Shown piece after piece: positions 34,983 through 47,064 of a stretch of 64,000 nt of DNA (within the stretch, counting starts at the first letter, position 1; every line of letters starts with the position of its first letter). The position numbers were made by a program, and so were the translations under genes. The notes beneath the pieces are model-generated. The model saw only the letters and a list, made by a program, of their open reading frames with translations, did no database searches and was not told where the DNA came from. The stretch is from Bretschneidera sinensis (lineage: Eukaryota > Streptophyta > Magnoliopsida > Brassicales > Akaniaceae): positions 16,495,001-16,559,000 of the forward strand of contig CM043698.1 of assembly GCA_023935145.1 (NCBI GenBank). The letters run 5' to 3'.

Positions 34983-35923
34983 GAAAGGACATATGAAGAA
35001 GGAATCAAATTCCAAAAATGGCTTAAGAAGAAAGGTAATCCAACCTAGTTTGTTTGTTATGAATCTAATATGGTTAATGTTAATATTAACACCTGGTGGA
35101 TTGATTCTAGATCTACAATCCATATTGCAAACTCCTTGCAGGGTATGCAAAACCTAAAGAAGCCAATGGGAAGTGAGCAAAGCATCTTATCAAGCAACAA
35201 GATAGGCTCACATGTGGAGGTGATTGGAACTTGCGTTGTAACTTTAAGAAGTGGCTTTATTTTAAAATCGGAAAGGATTTTTTGTATACCAAGTTTTGTG
35301 AGTACCAAGTTTCTAACGAAACTTGATTTCTATTTTCGGACTTGTACCATTTGGATATTCCTTTAATTTTCAAGAAACATCTTTCAGTTTATTTTATAAA
35401 ACTGATTGTGTTGGGAATGGTGTTTTGTCTGATGGTCTTTATTTGCAAAATACTGCCACTTATAGTTCAATGCATGTTTAAACTGGAATTAAAAGGTGTA
35501 ATATTAACGAGGATTGCTCTATGTTATGGCACGGAAGATTAGGACATATCTCCATAGAGAGAATTAAGAGATTAGTGAATGATGGGGTACTTAATACTCT
35601 AGATTATACTGATTTTGAGACTTGTGTGGACTGCATTAAGGGAAAGTAGACCAACAAGTCCAAGAAAGGTGCTAAAAGGAGTTCAGACAAATTAGAAATC
35701 ATTTATACTTATATATGTTGTCCAGACATGGACGTACATGGTCAGAAATGTTTCATCACTTTTATTGATGATTACTCACGATATATGTATATCTATTTGC
35801 TTTATAAGAAGAATTAAGCATTGGATGCCTTCAAAGTCTTTAAGACTAAAGTTAAGAACCAATGCGGAAAGCAAATAAAAATTGTGAGATCCGATAGAGG
35901 TGGAGAATATTATGGTAGATACA
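34983..35923 (+). pseudogene. Element D gag end, protease and integrase N-terminus
   Basis: Resumes D after C: KKGHMKKE completes most of the zinc knuckle, but the last Cys is Ser. Protease reads NTWWIDSRSTIHIANS, where copia enzymes have DSG or DSA, so the active site is lost. Integrase follows: MLWHGRLGHISIERIKRL and CVDCIKGK (zinc-binding part), ITFIDDYSRYMYIYLL, IVRSDRGGEYYGRY. The first catalytic Asp of the core appears as Tyr (IYTYICCPD). Stops and frameshifts occur throughout; E inserted after the YGRY codons. Confidence 0.82.
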
Positions 35924-37266
35924 TGATGAGTGCTAAATATTACATGTTTTAGCCCCTTAGTTTACATTTGTTGAATTCTTAATTATGTTATTTCATGTTA
36001 TTTTATCTATTTTCTGTGTTTTTATAGGTTTTGTAATAAAATGAAGCAATGTGGAAACTTCAGGGCTTAAAGAGCAAAGCTGAGGATGCCTTGTGCGATC
36101 GAGCGCATAGGACATGCGATCGATCGCACCTGCGATCGTGCGCACACGGCATGAGATCAATCGCACCTGTGCTCGAGCGCACAAGACTTGCGATTGATTG
36201 CAAGTGACTCGCACATCCCACATTGGAAAGGAAACTTTTGATACTGCATATATATTGCAGCGCACTGTGATGCACTCGAGCGCAACAGGGCTGCGATCGA
36301 TTGTAGTTGACTCACACATCCCACATCGGATAGGAAGCACTTGCCGCGTGCCAGACGCATTGCATCGCACCATGCTGTGATCGATCGCACCAGACTTGAG
36401 ATCGATCGCAAAGAGGCAGTATCCCACATCGAATTTTCAGCTCATTGTACTCCGAGAATTCCCTTATATAAACACTATCCCACCTCATTATTCAGTGTGC
36501 AGTCTGGTGGATTTCTACTAGCATTCTAGTAGATCTCCTAAGGGTTTTTGCCACCACAGGGGGAAGTGCTGCCCAATAGCATGTGGAATTTCTCCCAATG
36601 TACAGTCAGTTTTAATTCTTTTAAAGTTTTTAATGCTTAACACTTTTTATTATGAAATTTAGTTTCATGATAATGGGTGGCTAAAATCTTCAGCTAAGGT
36701 TGAAGATGAAGTGTCGCCATTGTTTAGCATTATATTTTCAGATATGTTTATACAATTCTGATATGTTTAGTTTAAATGTTCTATTTCAATTGTTTGAGTA
36801 AATTCTTACGATTGATAGTTTTTAATTGTTCTGTTGGATATTCTGCGTGTTTCATCCGATGGATACATCGAATCCTTTTCGATTAAATTGGATTTCCTTT
36901 GTGATTTGTTAAAAGCGGATACATTGGATGCTTTTGGTTTAATTGGATATTCTTTGTTTTTTGTTGGATTCATGGAATGTTAGATAGATTATTTTTTATA
37001 TAGAACATGAAGATATATGCTTTACTTTGGTTGGGTGGATTCTGAAACCTTAGTGTTTTCATCATTAGCTATTAAATCAATTTAGTTTAGTTTAGTTTAT
37101 ATTTGTTTTGCAAAAACATAATTCACAATTCGAAACTAGGTTAAAATAAGGTTACTTGAGATAAAAAGCTATTTTCACAACGCATTCCCTGTGGATTCGA
37201 CCTCGCACTTGCACAACACTATTGCAAACGATTCGTGCGCTTGCGAGTAATTTAAAACTCACAACA
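35924..37266 (+). repeat. Element E, 5' LTR
   Basis: TGATGAGTGC to CACAACA. A dense GCGATCGATCGC palindrome array (36092-36412) lies upstream of TATATAAAC (36465-36474). The array has at least two units that the 3' LTR lacks. Confidence 0.9.
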
Positions 37267-37271
37267 AGTTT

Positions 37272-37290
37272 TTGGAGCTGTTGCCGGGGA
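37272..37290 (+). other. Element E primer-binding site
   Basis: TTGGAGCTGTTGCCGGGGA, complementary to tRNA-Asp with two changes. Confidence 0.85.
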
Positions 37291-37439
37291 ATGTTTTTGT
37301 TTGTGAAATTTTGTCTAAATTGATTTTATTTTTCTACTAGTTTAGTTAGCATTTTTGTTTTATTTTTCTTTCTGTATTATTTTATTTTGGTGCTTCTGCT
37401 AGTTAGTTTGTTTTACTGTTTTCTGTTTGGTGTATGCTT

Positions 37440-38900
37440 GGTCTGAGATCCTTGAATTTAGAATTGACACCTTTAGATCCCGATTTAGAATGAACTCTTA
37501 TGAGACAGAAGAAGTCACTTGCTGAACAAGAGACAATTGAGATGGGAGAAAACTTGAGGAACCAAGAGCAACCTGGAGCGTGGAACGTGGACTCCACCAC
37601 GTTCCTGAGAGATTTGTTCGCACCAGTTGCGACTAACTCATCTTCCTGCATTGTGTTGCCACCCACCAATGCTACCCATTTTGATTTAAAGCCACATGTC
37701 GTCCAACTCCTACCCTCATTTCATGGCTTAGATCTTGAAAATCCTTACAGCTATGTAAAGAAGTTCAAAGATATTTGTGCCACATTTAAGTTCCAGAATT
37801 TCACTGAGGAGTCAGTCCATCTTAGACTTTTCCCTTTTTCTCTTCATGATAGAGCTAGGGCATGGTTGGATTCCAACACGTCCGGGTCTATTACATCTTG
37901 GGAAAATCTGCTGAGTAAATTCTATAATAAATTTTTCCCAATGTCTAGAGAGAATGAGTACTGAAAGGAGATTAGTTCTTTCACTCAGGAGGAGGATGAG
38001 AAGTTTTCTGAGAGTTGTGAGTGTTTTAAAGAGTTACTGATTAAATGCCCTCCACATGGATATGAGAAGTGGAGACTTGTTCAGTTCTTCTACTAAGGGT
38101 TGACTCAACCCAACCGTAGCATGATTGAGTCTATGAATGGGGGGGGCATTCTTAAGTCTGACAGGGGATGAAGCATACAAGGCACTGGACAAGTTGTCCG
38201 ACAACTCGCAGCAGTGGGATTTTTGAAGCTGTCGGGATAAGTCCATTCGTGCTCCTAAGAAAGGAGGCATCTATGAGATTAAGGAGAAGACTGATTTAAA
38301 GATAAAGATAGATGCTCTCACCAAGAAAATTGACGCTCTCACTACGGGCAAGTCCATCAATGCTGCCAATACAATTAATAAAGATTGTTGTTCCATCTGC
38401 GCTAGTCCTATGCATTTAGCACAGAATTTTCCATCTATGCTAGCTTTTGTCGAGTGTCCCACGGAACATGTAAATGCTTTCAATGACTATAGAAGGCAAT
38501 CAGGTGGATCCTACTCTGAGACTTACAATCCAGGGTGGCGGAACCACCCTAATTTTTCATGGAAGTAGAACCAATCGCTGAATCAGGGAGGAGCTCCTCA
38601 TCATGCTCACAATCAATACCCTCCTGGATTTCCTCCACCAATTCAAAGTCATGGTCGCTCAGTCCATCCAGCACCAGCATCTGCTTACCATACTCCCACT
38701 AAAGCGCCAATATCGGTTTCACAGTCATTAGAGGACACCTTCAAGGAGTTCATGAAGATGACCGGCTAATCCATCAGCGAAGTGAGGAGTGCGTCAATAG
38801 TAAACACCCAAGCGATTGCCAATCTAGAGAGTCAAATGGGGCAAATCGCAAGTTACTTGGGTGAAAGAGAAAAGGAAAGTTCCCCAGTCAACCCGTGACC
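37440..38900 (+). pseudogene. Element E gag
   Basis: Capsid motifs FDLKPHVVQLLPSFHGLDLENPYSYVKKF, HLRLFPFSLHDRARAWLDSN, SGSITSWENLLSKFYNKFFP, then after a stop FTQEEDEKFSESCECFKELLIKCPPHG. The zinc knuckle has become CSICASPMHLAQNF (last Cys to Phe). YNPGWRNHPNFSW follows. Several stops; the likely start region is near 37500. Confidence 0.8.
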
Positions 38901-39159
38901 AACCCGAAGAGACAATTTGTGATTGGAAATTCATCAACTTCTATGCATGGGGAGGAATAAGTGCAATCGATTGTCACATTAAGGTCTGGGAGACAAGTAG
39001 ACAATCGAGTGAAAGAGAGCTCTGCTATGTAGTAAGGGCAAGAAAGTGGCAACAAGGAGAAGAGAGATGTTGAGCCATCTACAGCCACTCCTACTGTGAA
39101 TGACCCTCCTAGGTCGTTTGTACCTAAAGCACATTTCCCTGAGAGATTACAAGCGCCCA

Positions 39160-40103
39160 AGAAATGAAGGAAGTTTGAAGAAATTCTTGAGGTGTTCAAA
39201 CGAGTCCAAATCAATATTCCACTTTTGGATGCCATTGAGCAAGTGCCATCATATGCCAAGTTCTTAAAGGACTTGATCACTATCAAGAGGAGGACGAATG
39301 TCCCGAAGAAGTCATTTTTGACCGAGTAGGTTAGCTCAATCCTTCAGTGCATGCTGCCGATCAAGTATAAGGACCCAGGGTATCCTACCATCTCTTGCAT
39401 GATAGGAGTCAGCCAGATTGAGAGGGCTCTATTGGATTTAGGAGCCAGTGTGAATTTTCTACCCTATTCAGTCTATTTGTAGTTGGGGTTAGGAGAAATG
39501 AAGCCCACATCGACAACACTTCAATTGGCTGACAGATCAGTGAAAATACCACGGGGAGTAGTTGAGGACGTTTTGATAAAGGTAGATCAATTTTATTTCC
39601 CCGTGGATTTTATTGTGCTAGATACAGAACCGGTCCAGAATATAGGGATTCAGATACTGGTGATTCTATGGTGACCATTCTTAGCCACGGCTAACGCCCT
39701 AATCAATTGTAAGACAGGGGTGATGAAGATTTCCTTCGAAAGTATGACAGTGGAGTTGAATATTTTTGATATCACTAAACAACCACTGGAATTTGCTGAA
39801 GTGAGAAATATATACTTAATAGAGGAGATTATTGGAGATACGGTGGATGAATCAAGCATGGAGGACCCCCTAGAGGCATGCTTTGCTCAGTTTGGAGAGG
39901 ATCTGGATTTGGATAAGTTACTTGAGCAAGCAAATTCCATTTTAGAGTCTGCTCCTACGGGGAGTAGTGAAAAGGAAGAGACTGAAGAACTTGAGCCTCT
40001 TAAGAAGGAACTTAAACCTTTACCGGACAATCTTCAGTATAAGTTCCTAGGTCCAGCAGAGTCTTTGCCTATGATTATAGCTTCAGATTTGGTTGAGACT
40101 TAA
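39160..40103 (+). pseudogene. Element E protease region
   Basis: VQINIPLLDAIEQVPSYAKFLKDL, the box ALLDLGASVNFLPY near 39430, LQLADRSVKIPRGVVEDVLIKVDQFYFPVDFIVLD, then an acidic linker ending LPDNLQYKFLGPAESLPMIIAS. Stops at about 39328, 39480 and 40101 and a frameshift near 39670. Confidence 0.8.
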
Positions 40104-40870
40104 GAGGAAAAATTATTAGATGTGTTGAGAGAACACAAGGAAGCTATAGACTGGACCATTGAGGATATTAAAAGAATCAGCCCCTCATTGGTAATGCACA
40201 AGATACATTTGGAGGAGAATGCCAAGCCATCGAGGGAGCCACAAAGAAGGCTCAACCCAGCTATGCAAGAGGTTGTGAGGGCAGAAATAATTAAGCTGTT
40301 AGACGCATGGATCATTTATCCCATCTCTGATAGCAAGTGGGTGAGCCCGATTCATGTCATGCCCAAGCGAGCTGGATTAACGGTAATGAAGAATAAAGAT
40401 GACGAGTTGGTACCAACTCGTGTTCAGTCAGGATGGAGAGTGTGTATAGACTACCGTAAACTGAACGCTGCCACAAGGAATGATCATTTTCCACTCCCAT
40501 TTATTGATCAGATGGTGGAGCGTTTAGCTGGGCATGAGTATTATTTCTTTTTGAATGGTTATTTTGGATATAACCAGGTTCCCGTGGACCCCGAAGATCA
40601 GGAGAAGACAACATATACCTATCCTTTTGGGACATTCGCCTACCGTCGCATGCCCTTTGGGTTATGCAATGCACCTGCTACTTTTCAGCGGTGCATGGTC
40701 AGCATATTCTCTGACATGGTGGAGCGTTCTTTAGAGATTTTCATGGATGACTTCTCCGTCTTCGGTTCAACATTTGAGAAGTTTCTGCACCATCTCACTT
40801 TGGTTTTAGTGCGGTGCAAGGAGAAGAACCTGGTGCTTAATTGAGAGAAGTGTCATTTTATGGTCAAGTA
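40104..40870 (+). pseudogene. Element E reverse transcriptase
   Basis: Athila RT: IDWTIEDIKRISPSLVMHKI, PQRRLNPAMQEVVRAEIIKLL, WRVCIDYRKLNAATRNDHFPLPFIDQ, then LNGYFGYNQV where the first catalytic Asp (LDGYSGYNQ in relatives) is Asn. The second box FMDDFSVFG is intact. GTFAYRRMPFGLCNAPATFQRCM is conserved. A stop near 40842 ends the 240-codon frame. Confidence 0.88.
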
Positions 40871-40919
40871 AGGTATTGTACTGGGGCACGTCATATCTCA
40901 TCGGGGGATTGAGGTAGAC

Positions 40920-41600
40920 AAAGCGAAGGTGGACCTGATTTCCAACCTTTCACCCCCACGTACAGTGAAGAAGGTTCGATCTTTTCTGGGCCATGTAGGA
41001 TCCTATAGGCAATTTATCCAGAATTTCAGCAAGATCACCCGACCCTTGTGCAAGTTATTAATGAAGGATGCCCCATTTGTATTTGATGAAGGTTGTAAGA
41101 AAGCATTTGGGGATCTGAAGAAGATTCTGACGTCTACACCCATTATTAAGCCACCCAACTGGGGTGTGCCTTTTGAAATTATGTGTGACGCATCAGACTA
41201 TGCTGTTGGAGTTGTTTTGGGGCAGCGTGTTGAAAAACTTCCCCATGTTATCTATTATGCAAGTCGAACTCTAAATGACGCACAACTCAATTACTCTACC
41301 ACTGAGAAGGAGTTGCTAGCAGTCGTTTTTGCATTAGACAAGTTCAGATCCTACTTGTTAGGATCTAAAGTCATTATCTACTCGGACCATGCAACATTGA
41401 AGTATCTTTTCTCTAAAAAATATGCTAAATCTCGTCTTATCTGATGGATCTTGCTACTTTAAGAGTTTGACATAGAGATTCGGGATAAGAAAGGTTATGA
41501 AAATATGGTGGCGGACCATTTTTCTAGATTGATTGTGGATTTCACTGAGGCAGCCACTCCCATTTCTGAGACCTTTCCTATGAGCAATTGATGCACATTG
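40920..41600 (+). pseudogene. Element E RNase H
   Basis: [22 protein letters not shown] (thumb/connection), then RNase [70 protein letters not shown]. The catalytic Asp-Glu-Asp series is visible. A stop at 41442 precedes FDIEIRDKKGYENMVADHFSRL. Confidence 0.85.
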
Positions 41601-41639
41601 CTCACAATCCTGCACCATGGTTTACTGATATAGTGAACT

Positions 41640-42909
41640 ATCTTGTCACCGGTCAAATGCCTTTGCATTGGTGGCGATAAGATAAATCAAAGTTTTTAGC
41701 CATGGTAAAACATTTTTTCTGGGATGATCCTTACCTGTTCAAGTATTGTCCCGATCAAATCATCAGAAGGTGCATTCTTGAGCATGACCAATCTAATGTC
41801 ATCGCATTCTGTCATGATCATGCTTGTGGAGGCCATTTCAGTGCTAAAAAGACCTCTACAAAGATTTTGCAGTGCGGATTCTATTGGCCTACCCTGCTCC
41901 AAGACTCTCACACTTACTATGTATCTTGTGAGCGTTGCCAAAAGCTAGGGAGTATTTCTAGGAGGAATATGATGCCTCTCAACCCCATTCTGATTGTTGA
42001 GATTTTTTATGTGTGAGGCATTGATTTTATGGGACCTTTCCCAAACTCCTTTGGCTATCTGTACATTCTAGTTGCTGTGGACTATCTGTCCAAATGGGTA
42101 GAAGCAGTTGCATGCAAGATCAATGACCATAGAGTTGTGGTCCAATTTTTGAAGAGCAATATCTTTGCTCGTTTTGGTACGCCTCGAGCAATTATAAGTG
42201 ATGGAGGTAAGCACTTTTGCAACAGGATTTTTGAGCAGTTGATGAAGAAATATTTCATCACACACAAAGTTGCACCCCGTATCACCCACAGACGAGTGGA
42301 CAAGTGGAAATTTCCAATTGCGAGATTAAGCACATTTTGGAGAAAACTATGAACCCTAAAAGAAAGGATTGGTCTCTGTGATTGACTGATGCACTGTGGG
42401 CATATCGAACAGCATTCAAGACGCCAATTGGCATGTCTCCATACCGTATTGTGTACGAAAAAGCCTGTCACCTTCCAGTCGAATTAGAGCATAGAGCCTA
42501 TTGGGCTATCAAACAGCTGAACTTTAATCTTTTGAAGGCTGGATCCCAAAGAAAGCTCAAACTCAATGAATTAGAGGAGCTGCGAAATGATGCATATGAG
42601 TGTGCACGGTCATACAAAGCACAAATAAAGAAGACTCATGACCAAAACATTTTGAGACGAGTTTTTGAGCCGGGTCAAAAAGTTTTTCTTTACAACTCAC
42701 GCCTGCATCTTTTCCCAGGCAAGCTCAAGTCTCGATGGACTTGCTCCTTTATTATTCGGTCAGTTTTTCCTCATGGGGCTATCGAGATTGAGGATCCAAA
42801 GAATGGTAACACTTTCAAGGTAAATGGGCAGAGGCTAAAACCATTCTTAGAGTTGAGGAATCCGGACATTGAGACAATATTGTTAACGGATCCTATTTAC
42901 TCTGATTGA
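41640..42909 (+). pseudogene. Element E integrase
   Basis: Zinc-binding part HDHACGGHFSAKKT..LQCGFYWP and CERCQ; core with Asp in [26 protein letters not shown] and Asp in [10 protein letters not shown]; the third acidic residue lies in [10 protein letters not shown], in a shifted frame. The C-terminus ([23 protein letters not shown] to [22 protein letters not shown]) is open for 175 codons. Stops at about 42014 and 42379. Confidence 0.85.
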
Positions 42910-44194
42910 GGGTCATCTACTAAGAGGAGTCTGGCTGAAGACTTTAAACTTAGCGCTCATGGGAGGCACCCCACAACTTATCTTTTTATTTGTTTATTAT
43001 TTTACATATCTATGCTTAATGTTGGTTTCCAGTATTTTTTGTTTTCTAGTCTTTATTTTTCAGGGAAAATGCGTACTGCAGATCAAGTTTGGGGGTATGC
43101 TATGAGCCATACCAGTCCAGATAGTTCTCCATATCTCAGGTCAACTCTTTCTATATTATTCACATATTGGAGTCAATGTGTAATTTATGTTTGGGGGTAT
43201 GGGAGACACATTACACACACTTTGTCCTAATTTGTTGTTGTTTTTTTTTTTAATGCATGCTCTTGTTATTTTAAAATTTTGGTTGATCTAAACAATTTCT
43301 GTGAGGTGATTCATTGGTGAGCTTAAATTTTGGAACACATGATCTGTTGATAAAGTTTTAAAATTTAGTTACTTACTTGAGGCATTTGAGAATTCACATG
43401 TTTGATCTCGAATCTAACACGAGCATATTAGTACGCATTATGTGAGGTATGACATGTGATTTTAATGTGTACATTTCTATCTTAACTGAAACTGGATGAC
43501 TTGTTGGATTAACACTTTGGCATATATGATTGATAAAAAAAAATGAATGAAAATGATGATCATAAATAAACTTTCCACTGAGTAACTGGACCTCTTGCCT
43601 CAGTAAGCAGTGAGTGTTCACGTCAAAAGGTTAGAATTTTGTTTAATAATATTAAGGCCAGTTTAATTTCATAGCATTTTTTACTCGAATTAGTAAGTCC
43701 TAAGGGGTGTCTGTACACCTAATGCCCTAAAACCATCTGGTTTGGGAGTCATTGACTCAACACTCGCTACATGGGTCAATTAGAAAGCTTAAGGAAACTA
43801 AACATAACAGAGCCTTACAAAACGAGAAGAAAATAAAAAAATATGCCATTTTCGTTCATTCTGATGGGAAATGCGGTGAATCTTAAGACTTAGAGACCTT
43901 ACACATTGGACTCATTCAAAAGCTTCATTTTTATTTACTAATTCACTTTACACTGAGTCAGACTTATGATGCATTAGCCTGCCTTTTGTAAGTAATTAGA
44001 TTTTAACATTTTTATTCATTGCGAAGATGGTTTTATCTTTTTAAGCTTGCTCATGAATCATTATCATGATGGTGTGTGCTCCTAAAATCTTTGGATACCA
44101 TAAGTTATGAACTTATCTTTATATTCTTTGTTTTTCATTTAGTTTTTAGTTTCGTAATGCTATGGGACTAGCAATATGTAAGTTTGGGAGTATT
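42910..44194 (+). other. Element E 3' non-coding region
   Basis: Post-integrase hairpin motif (42929-42978; stem TGGG/CCCA around AGGCAC), two internal PPT-like modules (about 43060-43098 and 43170-43202), the CACTG/CAGTG stem box (43572-43629) and the true PPT module GGGACTAGCAATATGTAAG then TTTGGGAG (44164-44194). No env-like ORF. Confidence 0.72.
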
Positions 44195-45508
44195 TGATGA
44201 GTGCTAAATATTACATGTTTTAGTCCCTTAGTTTACATTTGTTGAGTTCTTAATTATGTTATTTCGTGTTATTTTATCTATTTTCTGTGTTTTATATGTT
44301 TTTATAGGTTTTGGAATAAAATGAAGTAATATTGAAACTTTAGGGCTTAAAGAACAAAGCTAAGGATGCCTTGTGCGATCGATCGCACCTGTGATCGTGC
44401 GCACACTACATGAGATCAATCGTACCTGCGCTCGAGCGCACAAGACTTACGATCGATCGTAAGTGACTCGCACATCCCACATTGGAAAGAAAACTTGTGA
44501 TACTGCATATATATTATAGCGCACTGTGATGCGGTCGAGTGCAACAAGGCTGCGATCGATCGCAGTTGACTCGCACATCCCACATCTAATAGGAAGCACT
44601 TACAGCGCGCCAGACGCATTGCATCGCACCATGCTGCGATCGATCGTAAAGAGGCAGTATCCCACATTGAATTTTCAGTTCATTGTACTCCGAGAATTCC
44701 CTTATATAAACACTATCCCACCTCATTATTCAGTGTGCAGTCTGGTGGATTTCTACTAGCATTCTAGTAGATCTCCTAAAGGCTTTTGCCACCACGGGGG
44801 GAAGTGCTAGCCAACAGCGTGTGAAATTTCTACCAATGTACAGTCAGTTTTAATTCTTTTCAAGTTTTTAATGCTTAGCACTTTTTATTGTGAAATTTAG
44901 TTTCATGATAATGGGTGGCTAAAATCTTCAGCTAAGGTTGAAGATGAAGCCTCGCCATTGTTTAGCATTATATTTTCAGATATGTTTATACAATTCTGAT
45001 ATGTTTAGTTTAAACGTTCTATTTTAATTGTTTGAGTAAATTCTTATGATTGATAGTTTTTAATTGTTCTGTTGGATATTCTGCGTGTTTCATCCGATGG
45101 ATACATCGAATCCTTTTCGATTAAATTGGATTTCCTTTGTGATTTGTTAAAAGTGGATACATTGGATGCTTTTGGTTTAATTGGGATAGTCATTGTTTTT
45201 TGTTGGATTCATGGAATGTTAGATAGATTATTTTTTATATAGAACATGAAGATATATGCTTTACTTTGGTTGGGTGGATTCTGAAACCTTAGTGTTTTCA
45301 TCATTAGCTATTAAATCAATTTAGTTTAGTTTAGTTTATATTTGTTTTGCAAAAATGTAATTCACAATTCGGAACTAGGTTAAAATAAGGTTAGTTTAGA
45401 TAAAAAAACTATTTTCACAACACATTCCCTGTGGATTCGACCTCGCACTTGCACAACACTATATTGCAAATGATTCGTGCGCTTGCGAGTAATTTAAAAC
45501 TCACAACA
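44195..45508 (+). repeat. Element E, 3' LTR
   Basis: 1314 bp, colinear with the 5' LTR; palindrome array at about 44373-44650, then TATATAAAC near 44703. Confidence 0.9.
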
Positions 45509-45513
45509 ATACA

Positions 45514-46367
45514 CAGAAAGTGGACAAGTACCTGGCCTTTTTGTCAAGTTTTTTCAAGAACATAGGATTGTTGCCCATTACACTATGCCTAGTTCCCTGG
45601 AACAGAATGGTGTTGCAGAAAGAAGAAACTGAACATTGATGGACATGGTGCAGAGTATGCTTAGCAACTCCAATCTTCCTACATCCTTGTGGACTGAAGC
45701 ACTAAAGACGACTGCGTATATATTAAACCGAGTTCCAACCAAGGTTGTTCCCAAGACACCGTTTGAATTATGGAAAGGTTGGAAATTGAGTTTGTGACAT
45801 ATGCACGTTTGGGGATGTCCGTCTGAGGTGAGAATTTATAACCCACAAGAGAAGAAACTGGATCCAATGACCATTAGTGGGTATTTCGTTGGATATGCCG
45901 AAAGGTCCAAGGGTTACAGGTTTTATTATCCAACTCATACTACTAGGATTGGGGAATCAAGAAACGCTAAGTTACTAGAGAATGACATGATCAGTGGGAG
46001 GGATCGGTTCAGGAACTTAGTTCCTATACATGATCATACAGAATCTCAACCTTCATCAAATGATAGATTGGTTATAGTTCATAGCACACCTCAAGTACAA
46101 GCTCATGTTGACTAATCAATCATTGAGGTTCTACAAGTTGCTGACAACATTCTAATAGATCAAGCAGTTCAGGAAATGCCACAAGCTCCTGAACAACCAG
46201 TTGAACCACAAGCTCCCCTGGGAGACACTAGTACAACGTTAAGAAAATCTACTAGAGAAAGGAGATCAGCAATTCCTAGTGATTACATTGTGTATCTACA
46301 AAAATCTGACTATAATTTTGAAGTCGAAAGTGATCCTGAAACCATTTCACAGGCCATGCGTTGCTAA
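45514..46367 (+). pseudogene. Element D integrase C-terminus and linker
   Basis: Continues D after E: MPSSLEQNGVAERRN (third catalytic Glu in the EQNGVAERRN box), [22 protein letters not shown], then HVWGCPSEVRIYNPQEKKLDP and ISGYFVGYAERSKGYRFYYP, the usual copia integrase end, then a proline-rich linker. Stops near 45630, 45797 and 46113. Confidence 0.85.
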
Positions 46368-47064
46368 GGGTCAACCTTGTGGCACGATGCCATGAAGGAA
46401 GAGATGAATTCCGTGAAAGGCAACAGAGTCTGAGATCTTGTAGAGTTGCTTAATGGGGCAAAGGCTATTGGTTGCAAATGGGTCTTTAAGACCAAGAAAG
46501 ATTCATTAGGTAACATTGAGAGATACAAAGCGAGACTCGTTGCTAAGGGATTTACTCAAAAAGAAGGAATCAATTACACGGAGACTTTCTCTCCTGTATC
46601 TAAGAAAGATTCTCTTCATATTATTTTGGCATTAGTTGCTCATTTTGACCTTGAGCTGCAACAAATGGATGTGAAAACCGCATTTCTTAATGAAGATCTA
46701 GAGGAGGAGGTTTATATGAAACAACCTGAAGGTTTCTCCTCTAATGATGGTGATCATTTGGTTTGCAAGCTTAAGAAATCCATATACGGTTTAAAACAAG
46801 CCTCCCGTCAACGGTATTTTAAATTCCAGGAAGTAATTTCTTCATTCGGTTTTGTTGAAAACCCCATGGTTCAATGTATATACCAGAAGGTCAGTGGGAG
46901 TAAAATTTGTTTTCTTGTTTTATGTGGATGATATTTTACTTACAACCAATGATAAGGGCTTATTGCATGAGGTGAAACAATTTCTCTCTAAAAATTTTGA
47001 TATGAAATATGTGGGTGAGGCATCTTATGCCATTGGCATTAAAATCCGTAAAGATAGACCTTGA
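46368..47064 (+). pseudogene. Element D reverse transcriptase
   Basis: GCKWVFKTKKDSLGNIERYKARLVAKGFTQKEGINYTETFSPV, MDVKTAFLNEDLEEEVYMKQPEGF, KLKKSIYGLKQASRQ, and the active-site box FYVDDILLTTND. A frameshift near 46910 divides it; a stop near 46431 lies upstream. Confidence 0.88.

Larger units (their letters stand above)
35924..45508 (+). mobile_element. Athila-type Ty3 element E with full gag-pol order
   Basis: LTRs of 1343 and 1314 bp, perfect ATACA duplication (35919-35923 and 45509-45513), primer site TTGGAGCTGTTGCCGGGGA, PPT AGTTTGGGAGTATT. At 9585 bp it keeps gag, protease, RT, RNase H and integrase, unlike A, B and C, but all are broken. Confidence 0.92.

Noticed and set aside
35993..36529. 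Several ORFs on both strands of the E LTR
   Set aside because: They depend on the GCGATCGA repeats and are not kept in the 3' LTR.
42910..44194. env-like ORF in the Athila 3' region
   Set aside because: No frame is long or shows a signal peptide or membrane helix; the same holds for A, B, C and F.
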